DNA of 64,000 nt. Origin: Micavibrio sp. UBA6929. Lineage in GTDB: Bacteria > Pseudomonadota > Alphaproteobacteria > Micavibrionales > Micavibrionaceae. Shown here piece after piece: positions 8,120 to 16,638 of this stretch (positions are counted from its first letter, which is position 1; the number at the start of each line of letters is the position of its first letter). The position numbers and the translations under genes were made by a program. The stretch is from contig DKAJ01000012.1 in the NCBI GenBank assembly GCA_002448815.1, positions 203,056-267,055 on the forward strand. Direction: 5' to 3'. The notes beneath the pieces are model-generated. The model was given only the letters and a program-made list of their open reading frames with translations, made no database searches and was not told the DNA's origin.

Positions 8120-9088
8120 ATGTTCGTATTGTCGCAAAAGCCAAAAATGGCGGCGCAAATATACAAAAGCCTCATGCGCTTTTCCGTTCAGGAAAATGGT
8201 CAGCAAGATGCAATGCGCGTTTTAATGCTCTTATCGGGTATCATTGTCGAGATGAGCCTTATCTTCGATAAAGCCCCTGACGAAGCCGCATGCAGCGTAC
8301 TAGAAAAACTTGCCGTTGATTTAAAGACTGCGCCGAACGTCGGCAAAATTGGCTATAAGGCGCTTCCGCCGTCGGCGATCATCGACCAAGAAATTGAAAA
8401 AGGGCGCGCAATAGCCCGCGAACTCTTTGAAGATTGGGATGATTGCACATTTGAATTTTACGACTTCTTTATTCAGCTTACGCACGATATCTTTATGACG
8501 TGGGAACAAGAAGGTTTCCGCCGTGGCGATATGCTTAGGCTGTTATCTGAATGTGTTTATCGCGGTCTCGCGTATGAAATCGCCGCGCAAGAGCTTTGTG
8601 ATCTTGTCATCGATAAAAAGGCGCGCTTATTCCAGTGGGACTTAAACTCTTGCATCGCAGCGCTCAGCGCTCTGGCAGGGCATAAACTTGCGTGGTCGGA
8701 TAGTATCTTGCTGCATTACGGCTTGCGCGCGGCAATCGATGACCTTGATCAAATTATGTACACCATGACGCAAGAGGCTGTGCGCCTTGGCGTGCCTGCG
8801 GGCAGTAATTGGCGTTTTGGTTTGGCCGCAAATGACGTGCCGCTAAACGCGCCGTATGAGCTTATTAATACACTTGGGCCAGTATGCGACAATTTCTTTG
8901 ATGCCATTCAATTGCACGGCGCCGAAGATCAAGCCGTTGCGTGCGCAAAGGCAGCAGGGCGTATGCTTGCGATTACCGCGGGCGGCGATCTGCCTGAAAT
9001 AGAACCCGCAATCGCCAAGCCACTGGCTGTTTCTGCGATGAGCGATACCTATAAAACAATCTGTATGGACAAAATGCATCGCGCGTAA
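8120..9088 (+). CDS. conserved-looking protein of unknown function upstream of fab genes
   Basis: An unrecognised soluble protein of 322 residues with no signal peptide and no membrane segments. It appears largely alpha-helical and acidic, with cysteines scattered rather than in motifs. The ATG at 8120 has GAG upstream at acceptable spacing. Codon use and length argue that it is real. It lies downstream of the DnaA-box array and 88 bp before fabA, on the same strand. Whether it is cotranscribed with the fab genes is not shown. Confidence 0.7.
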   Translation: MFVLSQKPKMAAQIYKSLMRFSVQENGQQDAMRVLMLLSGIIVEMSLIFDKAPDEAACSVLEKLAVDLKTAPNVGKIGYKALPPSAIIDQEIEKGRAIARELFEDWDDCTFEFYDFFIQLTHDIFMTWEQEGFRRGDMLRLLSECVYRGLAYEIAAQELCDLVIDKKARLFQWDLNSCIAALSALAGHKLAWSDSILLHYGLRAAIDDLDQIMYTMTQEAVRLGVPAGSNWRFGLAANDVPLNAPYELINTLGPVCDNFFDAIQLHGAEDQAVACAKAAGRMLAITAGGDLPEIEPAIAKPLAVSAMSDTYKTICMDKMHRA

Positions 9089-9176
9089 AAGGTGGGGTTG
9101 CACCATCTGAATATAGCGCTTATAAAGGCCGTTAAGTTGTTATCACTTGAAACACTTAAACGACGAAGGACCCTTT

Positions 9177-9701
9177 ATGAGCTTTGAACAAAAATCCAGC
9201 TATTCATACGAAGACATCATCCAGTGCGGCGAAGGTAAACTCTTTGGCCCAGGCAATGCTCAACTCCCATTGCCACCAATGTTGATGTTTGATCGTATCA
9301 CGAATGTTTCAATTGACGGCGGCGCAAATGGAAAAGGCGTCATCGAAGCCGAATTTGATATCAATCCTGACCTATGGTTCTTTGACTGTCACTTTAAAGG
9401 CGATCCAGTTATGCCAGGATGCCTTGGTCTTGATGCCTTATGGCAGCTTCTGGGCTTTTTCCTTGGCTGGACAGGCGCACCAGGTTCTGGCCGCGCGCTT
9501 GGCCTTGGCGAATTAAAGCTGACTGGTCAGGTTCAACCTGACGTAAAATTAGTTAAATATGTCGTAGACCTAAAGCGCGTTATCAACCGCCGTCTTGTAA
9601 TGGGCATTGGTGACGGTAAAATGTACGCAGACGGCGAATTGATCTACGAAGCATCAGGCCTCAAAGTTGGCTTGTTTGACAATTCTAAGCCTGAAGAATA
9701 A
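9177..9701 (+). CDS. fabA: 3-hydroxyacyl-ACP dehydratase/isomerase FabA
   Basis: FabA, 174 residues. It dehydrates 3-hydroxydecanoyl-ACP and isomerises trans-2- to cis-3-decenoyl-ACP, the branch point of anaerobic unsaturated fatty acid synthesis. The active-site His72 in FFDCHFKGDPVMPG and Asp86 in CLGLDALWQL are in place. The ATG at 9177 is chosen over an in-frame TTG at 9147 because GAAGGA stands seven bases before it. It forms an operon with fabB and fabI. Confidence 0.96.
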   Translation: MSFEQKSSYSYEDIIQCGEGKLFGPGNAQLPLPPMLMFDRITNVSIDGGANGKGVIEAEFDINPDLWFFDCHFKGDPVMPGCLGLDALWQLLGFFLGWTGAPGSGRALGLGELKLTGQVQPDVKLVKYVVDLKRVINRRLVMGIGDGKMYADGELIYEASGLKVGLFDNSKPEE

Positions 9702-9750
9702 GCACGGCTTTAACACATTAGACTACAACACAAGCAAAAGGATAAATATT

Positions 9751-10968
9751 ATGCGTCGCGTTGTCGTAACCGGTATAGGCATTGTGTCATGCATCGGTAA
9801 TAACAAAGAAGAAGTTCTCGAATCATTGAAGGCTGGTAAATCTGGCATTTCATTTGCACCTGAATATGCTGAGCTAGGCTTTCGTTCTCAGGTTCATGGC
9901 AAGCCAAATATTGACCTCTCTGCCGAAGTCGATAAGCGCAAATGGCGTTTCATGGGCGACGCGGCAGGATATTTGCACCTTAGTATGGAGCAAGCCATCG
10001 CCGATTCAGGTCTTGCAGAAGATGTTGTCAGCAACGAACGCACAGGCATTATTGTGGGCTCAGGCGGCCCATCAACACGCGCGCAGGTTCAGGCCGCCGA
10101 TGTTACCCGTGAAAAAGGCCCAAAACGCGTTGGTCCATTTGCCGTGCCAAAGGCAATGTGCTCAACCACATCAGCAACCGCGGCAACAAACTTTAAAATC
10201 AAAGGTGTGAACTATTCGATTTCATCAGCATGTTCAACATCAGCGCATTGTATCGGCGCCGCGACCGAGCAAATTCAATGGGGCAAACAAGATGTTATGT
10301 TTGCTGGCGGCGGTGAAGAGCTTGACTGGACATTATCCGTACTCTTCGACGCAATGGGCGCGATGTCGTCTAAATATAATGACACCCCTGAAAAAGCGGC
10401 GCGCGCCTATGATGCAAACCGTGACGGTTTTGTAATTTCTGGCGGCGGCGGTGTTGTCGTGCTTGAAGAGCTTGAGCACGCACTTGCACGCGGCGCGAAA
10501 ATCTATGGCGAAGTCACAGGTTATGGCGCAACGTCTGATGGGCATGACATGGTCGCACCAAGCGGTGAAGGCGGTAAGCGCTCGATGATGCAAGCGCTTT
10601 CAACTGTTGAGGGCGAAGTGACGTACATTAACTCTCACGGGACATCAACACCTGTCGGCGACATTACTGAACTTGACGCCGTGCGCGAAGTTTTTGGCGA
10701 TAAAAAGCCATATATCAGCGCAACAAAATCAATGACAGGTCACTCTTTGGGCGCAACGGGCGTACAAGAAGCGATCTATGGTTTGTTGATGATGGAAAAT
10801 AACTTTGTCGCGCCAAGCATTAACGTCGAAACACTCGACGAAGGTGCAGCGGATATGAACATCGCAACAGCGCGCGTTGATAATGTCGAGCATGACACAA
10901 TTATTTCGAACAGTTTTGGCTTTGGGGGCACAAACTGTACGCTAGCAATTAGTAAATATAAGGGATAA
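9751..10968 (+). CDS. fabB: beta-ketoacyl-ACP synthase I FabB
   Basis: FabB, 405 residues. It elongates the cis-3-decenoyl-ACP made by FabA. The Cys-His-His triad is visible: C161 in SSACSTSAHCIG, His in NSHGTSTPVGD, and His in KSMTGHSLGATG. The GFGGTN motif is near the C-terminus. The reading frame extends upstream into fabA, but the ATG at 9751 begins the conserved RRVVVTGIGIVS and follows AAAAGGA. It is in an operon with fabA and fabI, typical of alphaproteobacteria. Confidence 0.96.
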   Translation: MRRVVVTGIGIVSCIGNNKEEVLESLKAGKSGISFAPEYAELGFRSQVHGKPNIDLSAEVDKRKWRFMGDAAGYLHLSMEQAIADSGLAEDVVSNERTGIIVGSGGPSTRAQVQAADVTREKGPKRVGPFAVPKAMCSTTSATAATNFKIKGVNYSISSACSTSAHCIGAATEQIQWGKQDVMFAGGGEELDWTLSVLFDAMGAMSSKYNDTPEKAARAYDANRDGFVISGGGGVVVLEELEHALARGAKIYGEVTGYGATSDGHDMVAPSGEGGKRSMMQALSTVEGEVTYINSHGTSTPVGDITELDAVREVFGDKKPYISATKSMTGHSLGATGVQEAIYGLLMMENNFVAPSINVETLDEGAADMNIATARVDNVEHDTIISNSFGFGGTNCTLAISKYKG

Positions 10969-10972
10969 ATCT

Positions 10973-11785
10973 ATGAAAGATTTGATGAAGGGTAAACGTG
11001 GCCTAGTAATGGGCGTGGCCAATGAAAAATCAATTGCATGGGGCATGGCCAAGGCATTACATGAACAAGGCGCAGAAATGGCCTTCACTTATCAGGGCGA
11101 TGCCTTTGGTAAACGCGTAAAACCCCTCGTCGAGAGCATCGGCGGCAATCTGATGATTGACTGTGATGTAACAAACGAATCTGACATTGATAAAGTCTTC
11201 GATACATTGAAAAGCGAGTGGGGCAACATTGATTTCATCATCCACGCGATTGCCTATTCAAACAAAGATGAATTACAAGGCCGTTACGTTGATACGACGC
11301 TTGATAACTTCCTTAAGACAATGCATATCTCATGCTATTCTTTCACATCAGTGATGCGCCGCGCCAAAGACCTTATGTCTGAAGGTGGCTCGGCAATTAC
11401 CCTGTCATATTATGGCGCAGAAAAAGTGATGCCAAACTATAACGTTATGGGTGTGGCCAAGGCCGCATTAGAGGCTTCTACACGCTATTTAGCCTCTGAC
11501 CTAGGTCCAGATGGTATCCGCGTTAACGCGGTGAGTGCAGGGCCTATGCGCACGCTTGCTGGCGCTGTTATTGGCGGCGCGCGCCGTACATATAAGTACA
11601 ATACACTTACTGCGCCACTACGCCGCGCAGTCGAGCTTGAAGAGCTTGGCGGCACTGCGATTTACCTGCTATCTGATCTTGCGGGCGCTGTAACAGGTGA
11701 AGTGCACTATGTGGATTGCGGTTACAATGTTATGGGCATGCCATCACATGACAGCTTTGACACAGTGGTACAAAGCAACCTGTAA
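10973..11785 (+). CDS. fabI: enoyl-ACP reductase FabI
   Basis: NADH-dependent enoyl-ACP reductase of the short-chain dehydrogenase fold, 270 residues, catalysing the last step of each fatty acid elongation cycle. The nucleotide-binding segment is GVANEKSIAWGMAKAL. The catalytic YxxxxxxK is YNVMGVAK, preceded by SYYGAEK. The C-terminal substrate-loop region has SAGPMRTLAG. It lies four bases after fabB and ends the operon before a clear terminator. Confidence 0.95.
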   Translation: MKDLMKGKRGLVMGVANEKSIAWGMAKALHEQGAEMAFTYQGDAFGKRVKPLVESIGGNLMIDCDVTNESDIDKVFDTLKSEWGNIDFIIHAIAYSNKDELQGRYVDTTLDNFLKTMHISCYSFTSVMRRAKDLMSEGGSAITLSYYGAEKVMPNYNVMGVAKAALEASTRYLASDLGPDGIRVNAVSAGPMRTLAGAVIGGARRTYKYNTLTAPLRRAVELEELGGTAIYLLSDLAGAVTGEVHYVDCGYNVMGMPSHDSFDTVVQSNL

Positions 11786-11814
11786 GATACCATTAGATAT
11801 TGAAATTATAAATT

Positions 11815-11857
11815 AGGGCTGGCGATAAACGTAAATGTTTTTCTCTAGCCCTTTTTT
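11815..11857 (+). terminator. intrinsic terminator of fabA-fabB-fabI
   Basis: AGGGCT (11815-11820) pairs with AGCCCT (11847-11852) and is followed by a T run. The long loop holds a second short stem (AAAC/GTTT). It lies 30 bp after the fabI stop. Confidence 0.75.
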
Positions 11858-12138
11858 CATGGGTGTAATGCTAGCAGGATCCGCAAAGGAAAGAAAGATA
11901 GTTCAAACCCAGATACGCGCCGCATGATAGGCCAAACCACCCCAACCAGAGCCAAGCTCGTAAATAACAGGGGATTTGGGCAGAGAAAAATCTTGCAAGA
12001 TATCTGTGATTTGCTGGCGCACACCAGGCAAGGTTGGCATCGGCACAACCTTTAACTTGTGCGAATAATATTCCGTAACAATCGCGCCTATAATAAGACC
12101 AGCATCAAAAGACTAAATAAGGCGGAGATAATCGCCAT
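11857..12138 (-). pseudogene. decayed, truncated SAM-dependent methyltransferase
   Basis: Minus-strand remnant pieced together from three frames. From ATG 12138 it reads MAIISALFSLLMLVLL, a membrane anchor, then hits TAG at 12088. In the next frame it continues LIIGAIVTEYYSHKLKVV and then SPVIYELGSGWGGLAYHAA, a textbook class I methyltransferase SAM-binding motif, stopping at 11903. A third frame carries VSGFELSFFPLRILL, the expected following beta-strand, and stops at 11857. Two frameshifts and a missing C-terminal half make it non-functional. It begins five bases after the gdpD stop, so it was probably an operon partner. Two sequencing errors could mimic the frameshifts but not the truncation. 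Confidence 0.65.
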
Positions 12139-12143
12139 GGCAC

Positions 12144-12890
12144 TTAATGCACTGTTAAGATGCCATCCATAATGACATCAGGCTCGTCAGAGCAAATGCA
12201 CCGCACACCGAGAGATTGCAGGACATGTGCCTGACCCGGGTCATTAATCGTATAGGCCATCAATTGCTTGCCTGTTTCTAAAAGCGCGGCAATAAAATCT
12301 GAGTTAGCATCATTGCCATTAAAGTGAATGGATGAAACGTCTAAATGCTGTGCAAATTCCTGCCAGTTTTCTGGCGGTTCAGCCGTCAAAAGAAGCCCAC
12401 GATTCCAGTCATCAGCCATATCAAAAGCCGTTTCAAGTGACACGTGCGAAAAGCTGGATATCAATAAACGATTATGATCATCCCAAATGTGAGATAGCTC
12501 ATCCAAGACAACTTCGGCGGTTTCTTTCTCGCGCCCGGGGCATGCCTTGATCTCAAGGTTCAGGCCAAGGTCACGCTCTAGTATGGCGTCAATGGCCTCG
12601 TGCAGTGTTGGAACTTGTGTCCCTAAGAAACTTTCTGAAAACCATGTCCCTGCATCCAGTTTTTTTACCTCGTCTAAGGTCATCTCTGCAATAGGGCCGG
12701 TCGTATTGGTTGTACGCTCGACATCGTCATCATGGAATAGAATTGGCACTTGGTCCTTGGTTATTTTAACGTCAAGTTCAACCCATTTAATGCCCATATC
12801 CGCCGCAGTATGTATGCCCGCAAGCGTATTTTCAGGCGCGTAGCCCGCACATCCACGGTGACCAATAATCTGAGGGAGCTTAAAAACCAT
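12144..12890 (-). CDS. ugpQ: glycerophosphodiester phosphodiesterase
   Basis: GDPD-family enzyme, 248 residues, with no signal peptide and therefore cytoplasmic like UgpQ. It hydrolyses glycerophosphodiesters to glycerol-3-phosphate and an alcohol. Catalytic and metal ligands are in IGHRGCAGYAPENTLAG (His, Arg, Glu, Asn), VELDVKITKD and LFHDDDVERTTN. The barrel ends SDEPDVIMDGIL. It lies six bases after the membrane-protein gene upstream and five bases before the methyltransferase remnant, in one minus-strand unit. Confidence 0.92.
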   Translation of the reverse strand: MVFKLPQIIGHRGCAGYAPENTLAGIHTAADMGIKWVELDVKITKDQVPILFHDDDVERTTNTTGPIAEMTLDEVKKLDAGTWFSESFLGTQVPTLHEAIDAILERDLGLNLEIKACPGREKETAEVVLDELSHIWDDHNRLLISSFSHVSLETAFDMADDWNRGLLLTAEPPENWQEFAQHLDVSSIHFNGNDANSDFIAALLETGKQLMAYTINDPGQAHVLQSLGVRCICSDEPDVIMDGILTVH

Positions 12891-12896
12891 AATGTT

Positions 12897-13442
12897 TTAA
12901 CCTTGTATATTTTGCAGCATAAATAGCTCGATAAGAATAGCGGCTAAATTACCGATAAAAAAGATAATATAGGATAATTTTAACCAGAAAAACTTCGGAC
13001 GCAAAATATTGCGGCTTACATCATGCAAATCACGAATGACCGTCATCCCCATTTTTGAAGGCTCGTTATACAAAGGCTTCATAATCTCCATATATTCGTC
13101 TTCGGTAAGGCGGCCAATATCACTAAAGTGCAAGGGATTAATACTGCCGTCAGGCTTGCCTAAGCCGCGGCGCTTCGGAAAAATACAAATCATGGCTGTA
13201 AACATGCTGATAACGCATGACACAATCGAAATAGTCGAGGCCGTTTGAAATTCAGCGGTGCCCATTTTGCTAAGCACGACCGGAATGATAATAGAGTTCA
13301 ATATAATCACGCCCATGGCCTTACGGTCGGCCAAGGAAACATACCCAAAAAACTTATGCGTTGTGACCGCCAATATGGAGGCACGAACGAGCCCTTGCCA
13401 TTTTTGCGCATTTTCATCCATTGGCTTTGAATCTTGTATCAT
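12897..13442 (-). CDS. three-helix membrane protein resembling Pycsar effector (DUF5706/PycTM)
   Basis: A 181-residue protein. Two membrane helices lie at about 44-60 and 68-88, followed by a soluble stretch, then a third helix at about 152-173. The pattern LADRKAMGVIILNS before helix 1, NPLHFSDIGRLTEDEYM in the middle, and VIRDLHDVSRNILRPKFFWLKLSY before helix 3 match my recollection of DUF5706, the membrane effector domain of Pycsar anti-phage systems. No nucleotide cyclase is adjacent; neighbours are pnp and a GDPD phosphodiesterase. A later start at M8 is possible. The family call is moderate and a defence role is inference. Confidence 0.6.
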   Translation of the reverse strand: MIQDSKPMDENAQKWQGLVRASILAVTTHKFFGYVSLADRKAMGVIILNSIIIPVVLSKMGTAEFQTASTISIVSCVISMFTAMICIFPKRRGLGKPDGSINPLHFSDIGRLTEDEYMEIMKPLYNEPSKMGMTVIRDLHDVSRNILRPKFFWLKLSYIIFFIGNLAAILIELFMLQNIQG

Positions 13443-13471
13443 TATGCATCACCCAATTTGTTGTTGAACAG

Positions 13472-13500
13472 AAAAAGGAGGAACGATGTCCTCCTTTTTT
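13472..13500 (-). terminator. intrinsic terminator of pnp
   Basis: A stem of GGAGGA with TCCTCC and a six-base loop, flanked by A5 on one side and T6 on the other, so it can work in both directions. It lies 29 bp past the pnp stop and just upstream of the membrane-protein gene, separating the two transcripts. Confidence 0.85.
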
Positions 13501-13528
13501 AACTTTATAAGATATTTTGAAACTAAAG

Positions 13529-15664
13529 TTAAGCCTCTTTCTTCTTGCGCTCTTCCTGTTGAATTTCTTCACCAGTTTCTTGGTCAACGCGCTTCATAGA
13601 AAGTTTAACTTTACCGCGATCATCAACGCCGATGCATAGAACCTTAACCATGTCACCTTCGTTAATCACATCAGTTGTCTGCGCAACGCGGTGATCGGCA
13701 AGTTCTGAAATGTGAACCAAACCATCGCGGCTGCCCATGAAGTTCACGAACGCGCCAAAATCAACACATTTCACAACTTTACCTTCATAGATAACGCCAA
13801 CTTCAGGCTCGGCAACGATGTCGTTGATCATTTTAAGAGCCATATCAATTGACGACTGGTCAGAGCCAGCAACTTTCACTGTACCGTCATCTTCGATGTC
13901 GATTTTTGTGCCAGTCACTTCGATCATCTCACGGATAACCTTACCGCCAGTACCAATCACTTCGCGGATCTTATCTGTTGGAATAGATAGGGTCACGATT
14001 TGTGGTGCATGTTCGTTAAGCTCAGTGCGGGCCTCAGTCAATGCCTTAGACATTTCGCCAAGAATATGAATACGGCCGTCTTTCGCTTGCTCAAGCGCAA
14101 TCTTCATGATCTCTTCAGTGATAGATGTAATTTTAATATCCATCTGCAATGAAGTGATACCTTCTGATGTACCAGCAACTTTAAAGTCCATATCTCCAAG
14201 ATGATCTTCATCACCAAGAATGTCTGAAAGAACCGCAAAGTCATCATTTTCTTTGATCAAGCCCATTGCGATACCTGCAATCGGGCGCGCCAAAGGAACA
14301 CCAGCATCCATCATCGCAAGAGATGTACCGCAGACTGTCGCCATAGAAGATGAACCGTTTGATTCAGTAACTTCTGATACTGTGCGAACTGTGTAAGGGA
14401 AGTCCTCAGACGTTGGGAATAGCGGGTGGATTGCACGCCATGCAAGCTTACCATGACCAATCTCGCGGCGACCAGGTGCGCCCATACGGCCACATTCACC
14501 AACAGAGTATGGAGGGAAGTTATAGTGAAGCAAGAAGCGCTCTTTGTATTCACCTTCAAGGGCGTCGATCAATTGCTCATCTTGGCCAGTACCCAATGTT
14601 GTTACAACAAGTGCCTGTGTTTCACCGCGTGTAAACAAGGCAGAGCCGTGTGTACGTGGCAAAATGCCAACCTCTGCAACGATTGGACGCACTGTTTTTG
14701 TGTCACGACCGTCAATACGCTTGCCTGTTTTAAGGATATCACCGCGAACAACGTCAGCTTCCAAAGATTTAAACTTAGATGTGATCAAGCTCTCATCAAA
14801 GCCAGCTTCTTCATCTGTGAAGGCTTCGATCGCTGCCTTGCGTACCGCGCCAACAGCCGCTTGACGCTCAAGCTTATCTTGGATTTCGTAGGCTTTTGCA
14901 ACATCACCAGCAAATTTTGCTTTGATGTCTTCGCTAAGCTTAACGATAGCTGCTGGTGTTTCTTCCAGATCCCAAGGCTCTTTCGCGCACATTTCCGCAA
15001 GACCAATAACGCCATCAATCACAGCTTGGTATGCTTTGTGACCTTCTGCAACCGCGCCAAGCATGATCTCTTCAGTGAGCTCAGAGGCCTCTGATTCAAC
15101 CATCAAAACGCCTTCTTGCGTACCAGCAACAACAAGATCAAGATCACTATCAGCAATCTCTGACATTGCAGGGTTTACAATATATTTGCCGTCTTTGTAA
15201 CCAATGCGCGCCGCGCCAATTGGCCCCATAAATGGAATGCCTGAAATTGTAAGCGCCGCAGAAACACCTGCCATGGCGATCATATCAGGGTCATTTTCAA
15301 GGTCATGCGAAATCACAGTTGCAACAACCTGAACCTCGTTCAAAAAGCCTTTAGGGAACAATGGACGAATAGGGCGGTCAATCAAACGTGATGTCAGTGT
15401 TTCTTTTTCGCTAGGCTTTGCTTCGCGTTTAAAGAAACCACCAGGAATTTTACCTGCAGAATATGTTTTCTCCATATAGTGCACAGAAAGTGGGAAGAAG
15501 TCTTGACCGTCTTTAACGCTTTTTGATGCAGTAACCGTACAAAGTACGCTTGTTTCGCCAACTGTTGCGATAACTGCACCATCAGCTTGGCGAGCAACTT
15601 TACCAGTTTCCAACGTCAACGTTTTACCAGCAAAATCGATTTCTTTTTTAAATACATTAAACAT
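13529..15664 (-). CDS. pnp: polyribonucleotide nucleotidyltransferase (PNPase)
   Basis: PNPase, 711 residues, full length: two RNase PH domains (about 1-210 and 310-540) joined by an alpha-helical domain, then a KH domain containing VIGTGGKVIREM and a C-terminal S1 domain containing GAFVNFMGSRDGLVHISELA. It degrades RNA phosphorolytically in the degradosome. Core motifs RPIRPLFPKGF and NFPPYSVGE are present. The usual upstream neighbour rpsO is not here. The leader folds over the ribosome site, suggesting autoregulation. Confidence 0.97.
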   Translation of the reverse strand: MFNVFKKEIDFAGKTLTLETGKVARQADGAVIATVGETSVLCTVTASKSVKDGQDFFPLSVHYMEKTYSAGKIPGGFFKREAKPSEKETLTSRLIDRPIRPLFPKGFLNEVQVVATVISHDLENDPDMIAMAGVSAALTISGIPFMGPIGAARIGYKDGKYIVNPAMSEIADSDLDLVVAGTQEGVLMVESEASELTEEIMLGAVAEGHKAYQAVIDGVIGLAEMCAKEPWDLEETPAAIVKLSEDIKAKFAGDVAKAYEIQDKLERQAAVGAVRKAAIEAFTDEEAGFDESLITSKFKSLEADVVRGDILKTGKRIDGRDTKTVRPIVAEVGILPRTHGSALFTRGETQALVVTTLGTGQDEQLIDALEGEYKERFLLHYNFPPYSVGECGRMGAPGRREIGHGKLAWRAIHPLFPTSEDFPYTVRTVSEVTESNGSSSMATVCGTSLAMMDAGVPLARPIAGIAMGLIKENDDFAVLSDILGDEDHLGDMDFKVAGTSEGITSLQMDIKITSITEEIMKIALEQAKDGRIHILGEMSKALTEARTELNEHAPQIVTLSIPTDKIREVIGTGGKVIREMIEVTGTKIDIEDDGTVKVAGSDQSSIDMALKMINDIVAEPEVGVIYEGKVVKCVDFGAFVNFMGSRDGLVHISELADHRVAQTTDVINEGDMVKVLCIGVDDRGKVKLSMKRVDQETGEEIQQEERKKKEA

Positions 15665-15675
15665 GTAAGTTTAGT

Positions 15676-15733
15676 CCTTTCTAGTATTGGCGATAAGATC
15701 ATCACCAATGGATTTACAAATGAATCAGAAAGG
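15676..15733 (-). promoter_or_regulatory. structured pnp mRNA leader sequestering the ribosome binding site
   Basis: In the pnp transcript, CCTTTCT (complement of 15727-15733) can pair with AGAAAGG (complement of 15676-15682), which is the Shine-Dalgarno region ten bases before the pnp ATG. Nested inside is a 9-bp stem (15686-15694 with 15701-15709, one wobble) around a 6-nt loop. E. coli pnp is autoregulated through an RNase III-cut leader hairpin; this layout suggests a similar device. The pairing is seen; the function is inferred. Confidence 0.5.
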
Positions 15734-15797
15734 ATGTGTATGAGCCATTCGCGGCGGACGGTAAAAAACACTAAAATCTGTGGCTAATGCCCTTTAC

Positions 15798-15803
15798 TGT
15801 CAA
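15798..15803 (-). promoter_or_regulatory. consensus -35 element upstream of pnp
   Basis: TTGACA on the minus strand, about 135 bp upstream of the pnp start, with only a poor -10 candidate (CAGATT) at 17 nt. This would put the pnp leader near 110 nt. The gap 15665-15992 otherwise holds the pnp leader and the gpmA promoter. Confidence 0.3.
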
Positions 15804-15928
15804 CCGAAATAGGGCTCATAACCCCTCTCAAATTCGCGGTCAACTTCGCATGTTACCAAGGCAAAGTCAAAGTCTTTTGCCCAAATAAGCCATTTTTCTA
15901 AAACGGGGGAAATTAACATTGCCAAGCC

Positions 15929-15956
15929 TTGCGCTTTTTACGGTGACCTTTATAAA
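15929..15956 (+). promoter_or_regulatory. likely gpmA promoter
   Basis: TTGCGC (15929-15934) and TATAAA (15951-15956) with a 16-bp spacer, 36 bp upstream of the gpmA ATG. Confidence 0.45.
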
Positions 15957-15992
15957 GAAGGGGCACATTGACCAAAAAGGAAGTATATTTCT

Positions 15993-16613
15993 ATGAGCTA
16001 TCTCGTTCTATTACGCCACGGACAATCTCAGTGGAACTTAGAGAATAAATTTACGGGCTTTCATAACGTGGATCTAACGGATCAGGGCGTTGCCGAAGCC
16101 AAAAATGCAGGAGAAAAAATCAAAGAGGCTGGCATTACATTTGACCAAGCCTTTACAAGCACACTCATGCGTGCAAACCGCACTGCAAAATTGGCACTTA
16201 CATCTGCGGGGCAGGAAGATTTAATCGACAGCATGATCGCGCATGATGACCTGCGCGAGCGCGATTACGGCGATCTCACTGGCCTGGACAAAGATCAAAC
16301 ACGCGAAAAATATGGCGAGGAACAAGTCCACATTTGGCGCCGTTCTTATGATACGCGCCCACCAGGCGGCGAATGTCTAAAAGATGTCGTTGAAAACCGC
16401 GTGCAGCCATATTTCACCGCAAACATTAAGCCTTTAATGGATGAAGGGAAAAACCTTCTGGTTGCGGCGCACGGGAATTCCTTGCGCGCAATGTTGATTA
16501 TCTTGGGCGTTGAAACGCCAGACACAATCAACGATGCCGAGTTCCCAACAGGCACACCATTGGTGTTTGAACTGGATGCAAACGGTAAAATTATCGACCG
16601 TAAGTTCCTATAA
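15993..16613 (+). CDS. gpmA: 2,3-bisphosphoglycerate-dependent phosphoglycerate mutase
   Basis: GpmA of 206 residues, the short alphaproteobacterial form. It interconverts 3- and 2-phosphoglycerate in glycolysis and gluconeogenesis. The phosphorylated histidine is in LLRHGQSQWN (H9). ENKFTGFHNVDLT, LRERDYGDLTG and the second active-site histidine in VAAHGNSLRAM are present. A strong AAGGAAG precedes the ATG. It stands alone between its own promoter and a terminator. Confidence 0.95.
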   Translation: MSYLVLLRHGQSQWNLENKFTGFHNVDLTDQGVAEAKNAGEKIKEAGITFDQAFTSTLMRANRTAKLALTSAGQEDLIDSMIAHDDLRERDYGDLTGLDKDQTREKYGEEQVHIWRRSYDTRPPGGECLKDVVENRVQPYFTANIKPLMDEGKNLLVAAHGNSLRAMLIILGVETPDTINDAEFPTGTPLVFELDANGKIIDRKFL

Positions 16614-16638
16614 ACGGAACTCAATTATAAAAATTATT

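Noticed and set aside
8074..8271. 65-codon frame overlapping the start of the unknown gene at 8120
   Set aside because: Arg/Cys-rich shadow in a different frame; the longer frame has a better start and composition.
9667..9750. 28-codon upstream extension of fabB overlapping fabA
   Set aside because: The conserved FabB N-terminus and a good ribosome site are at 9751.
14426..15094. 222-codon open frame antisense to pnp
   Set aside because: It lies wholly inside the conserved pnp gene, has no ribosome site, and its cysteine- and phenylalanine-rich composition is that of a shadow frame.
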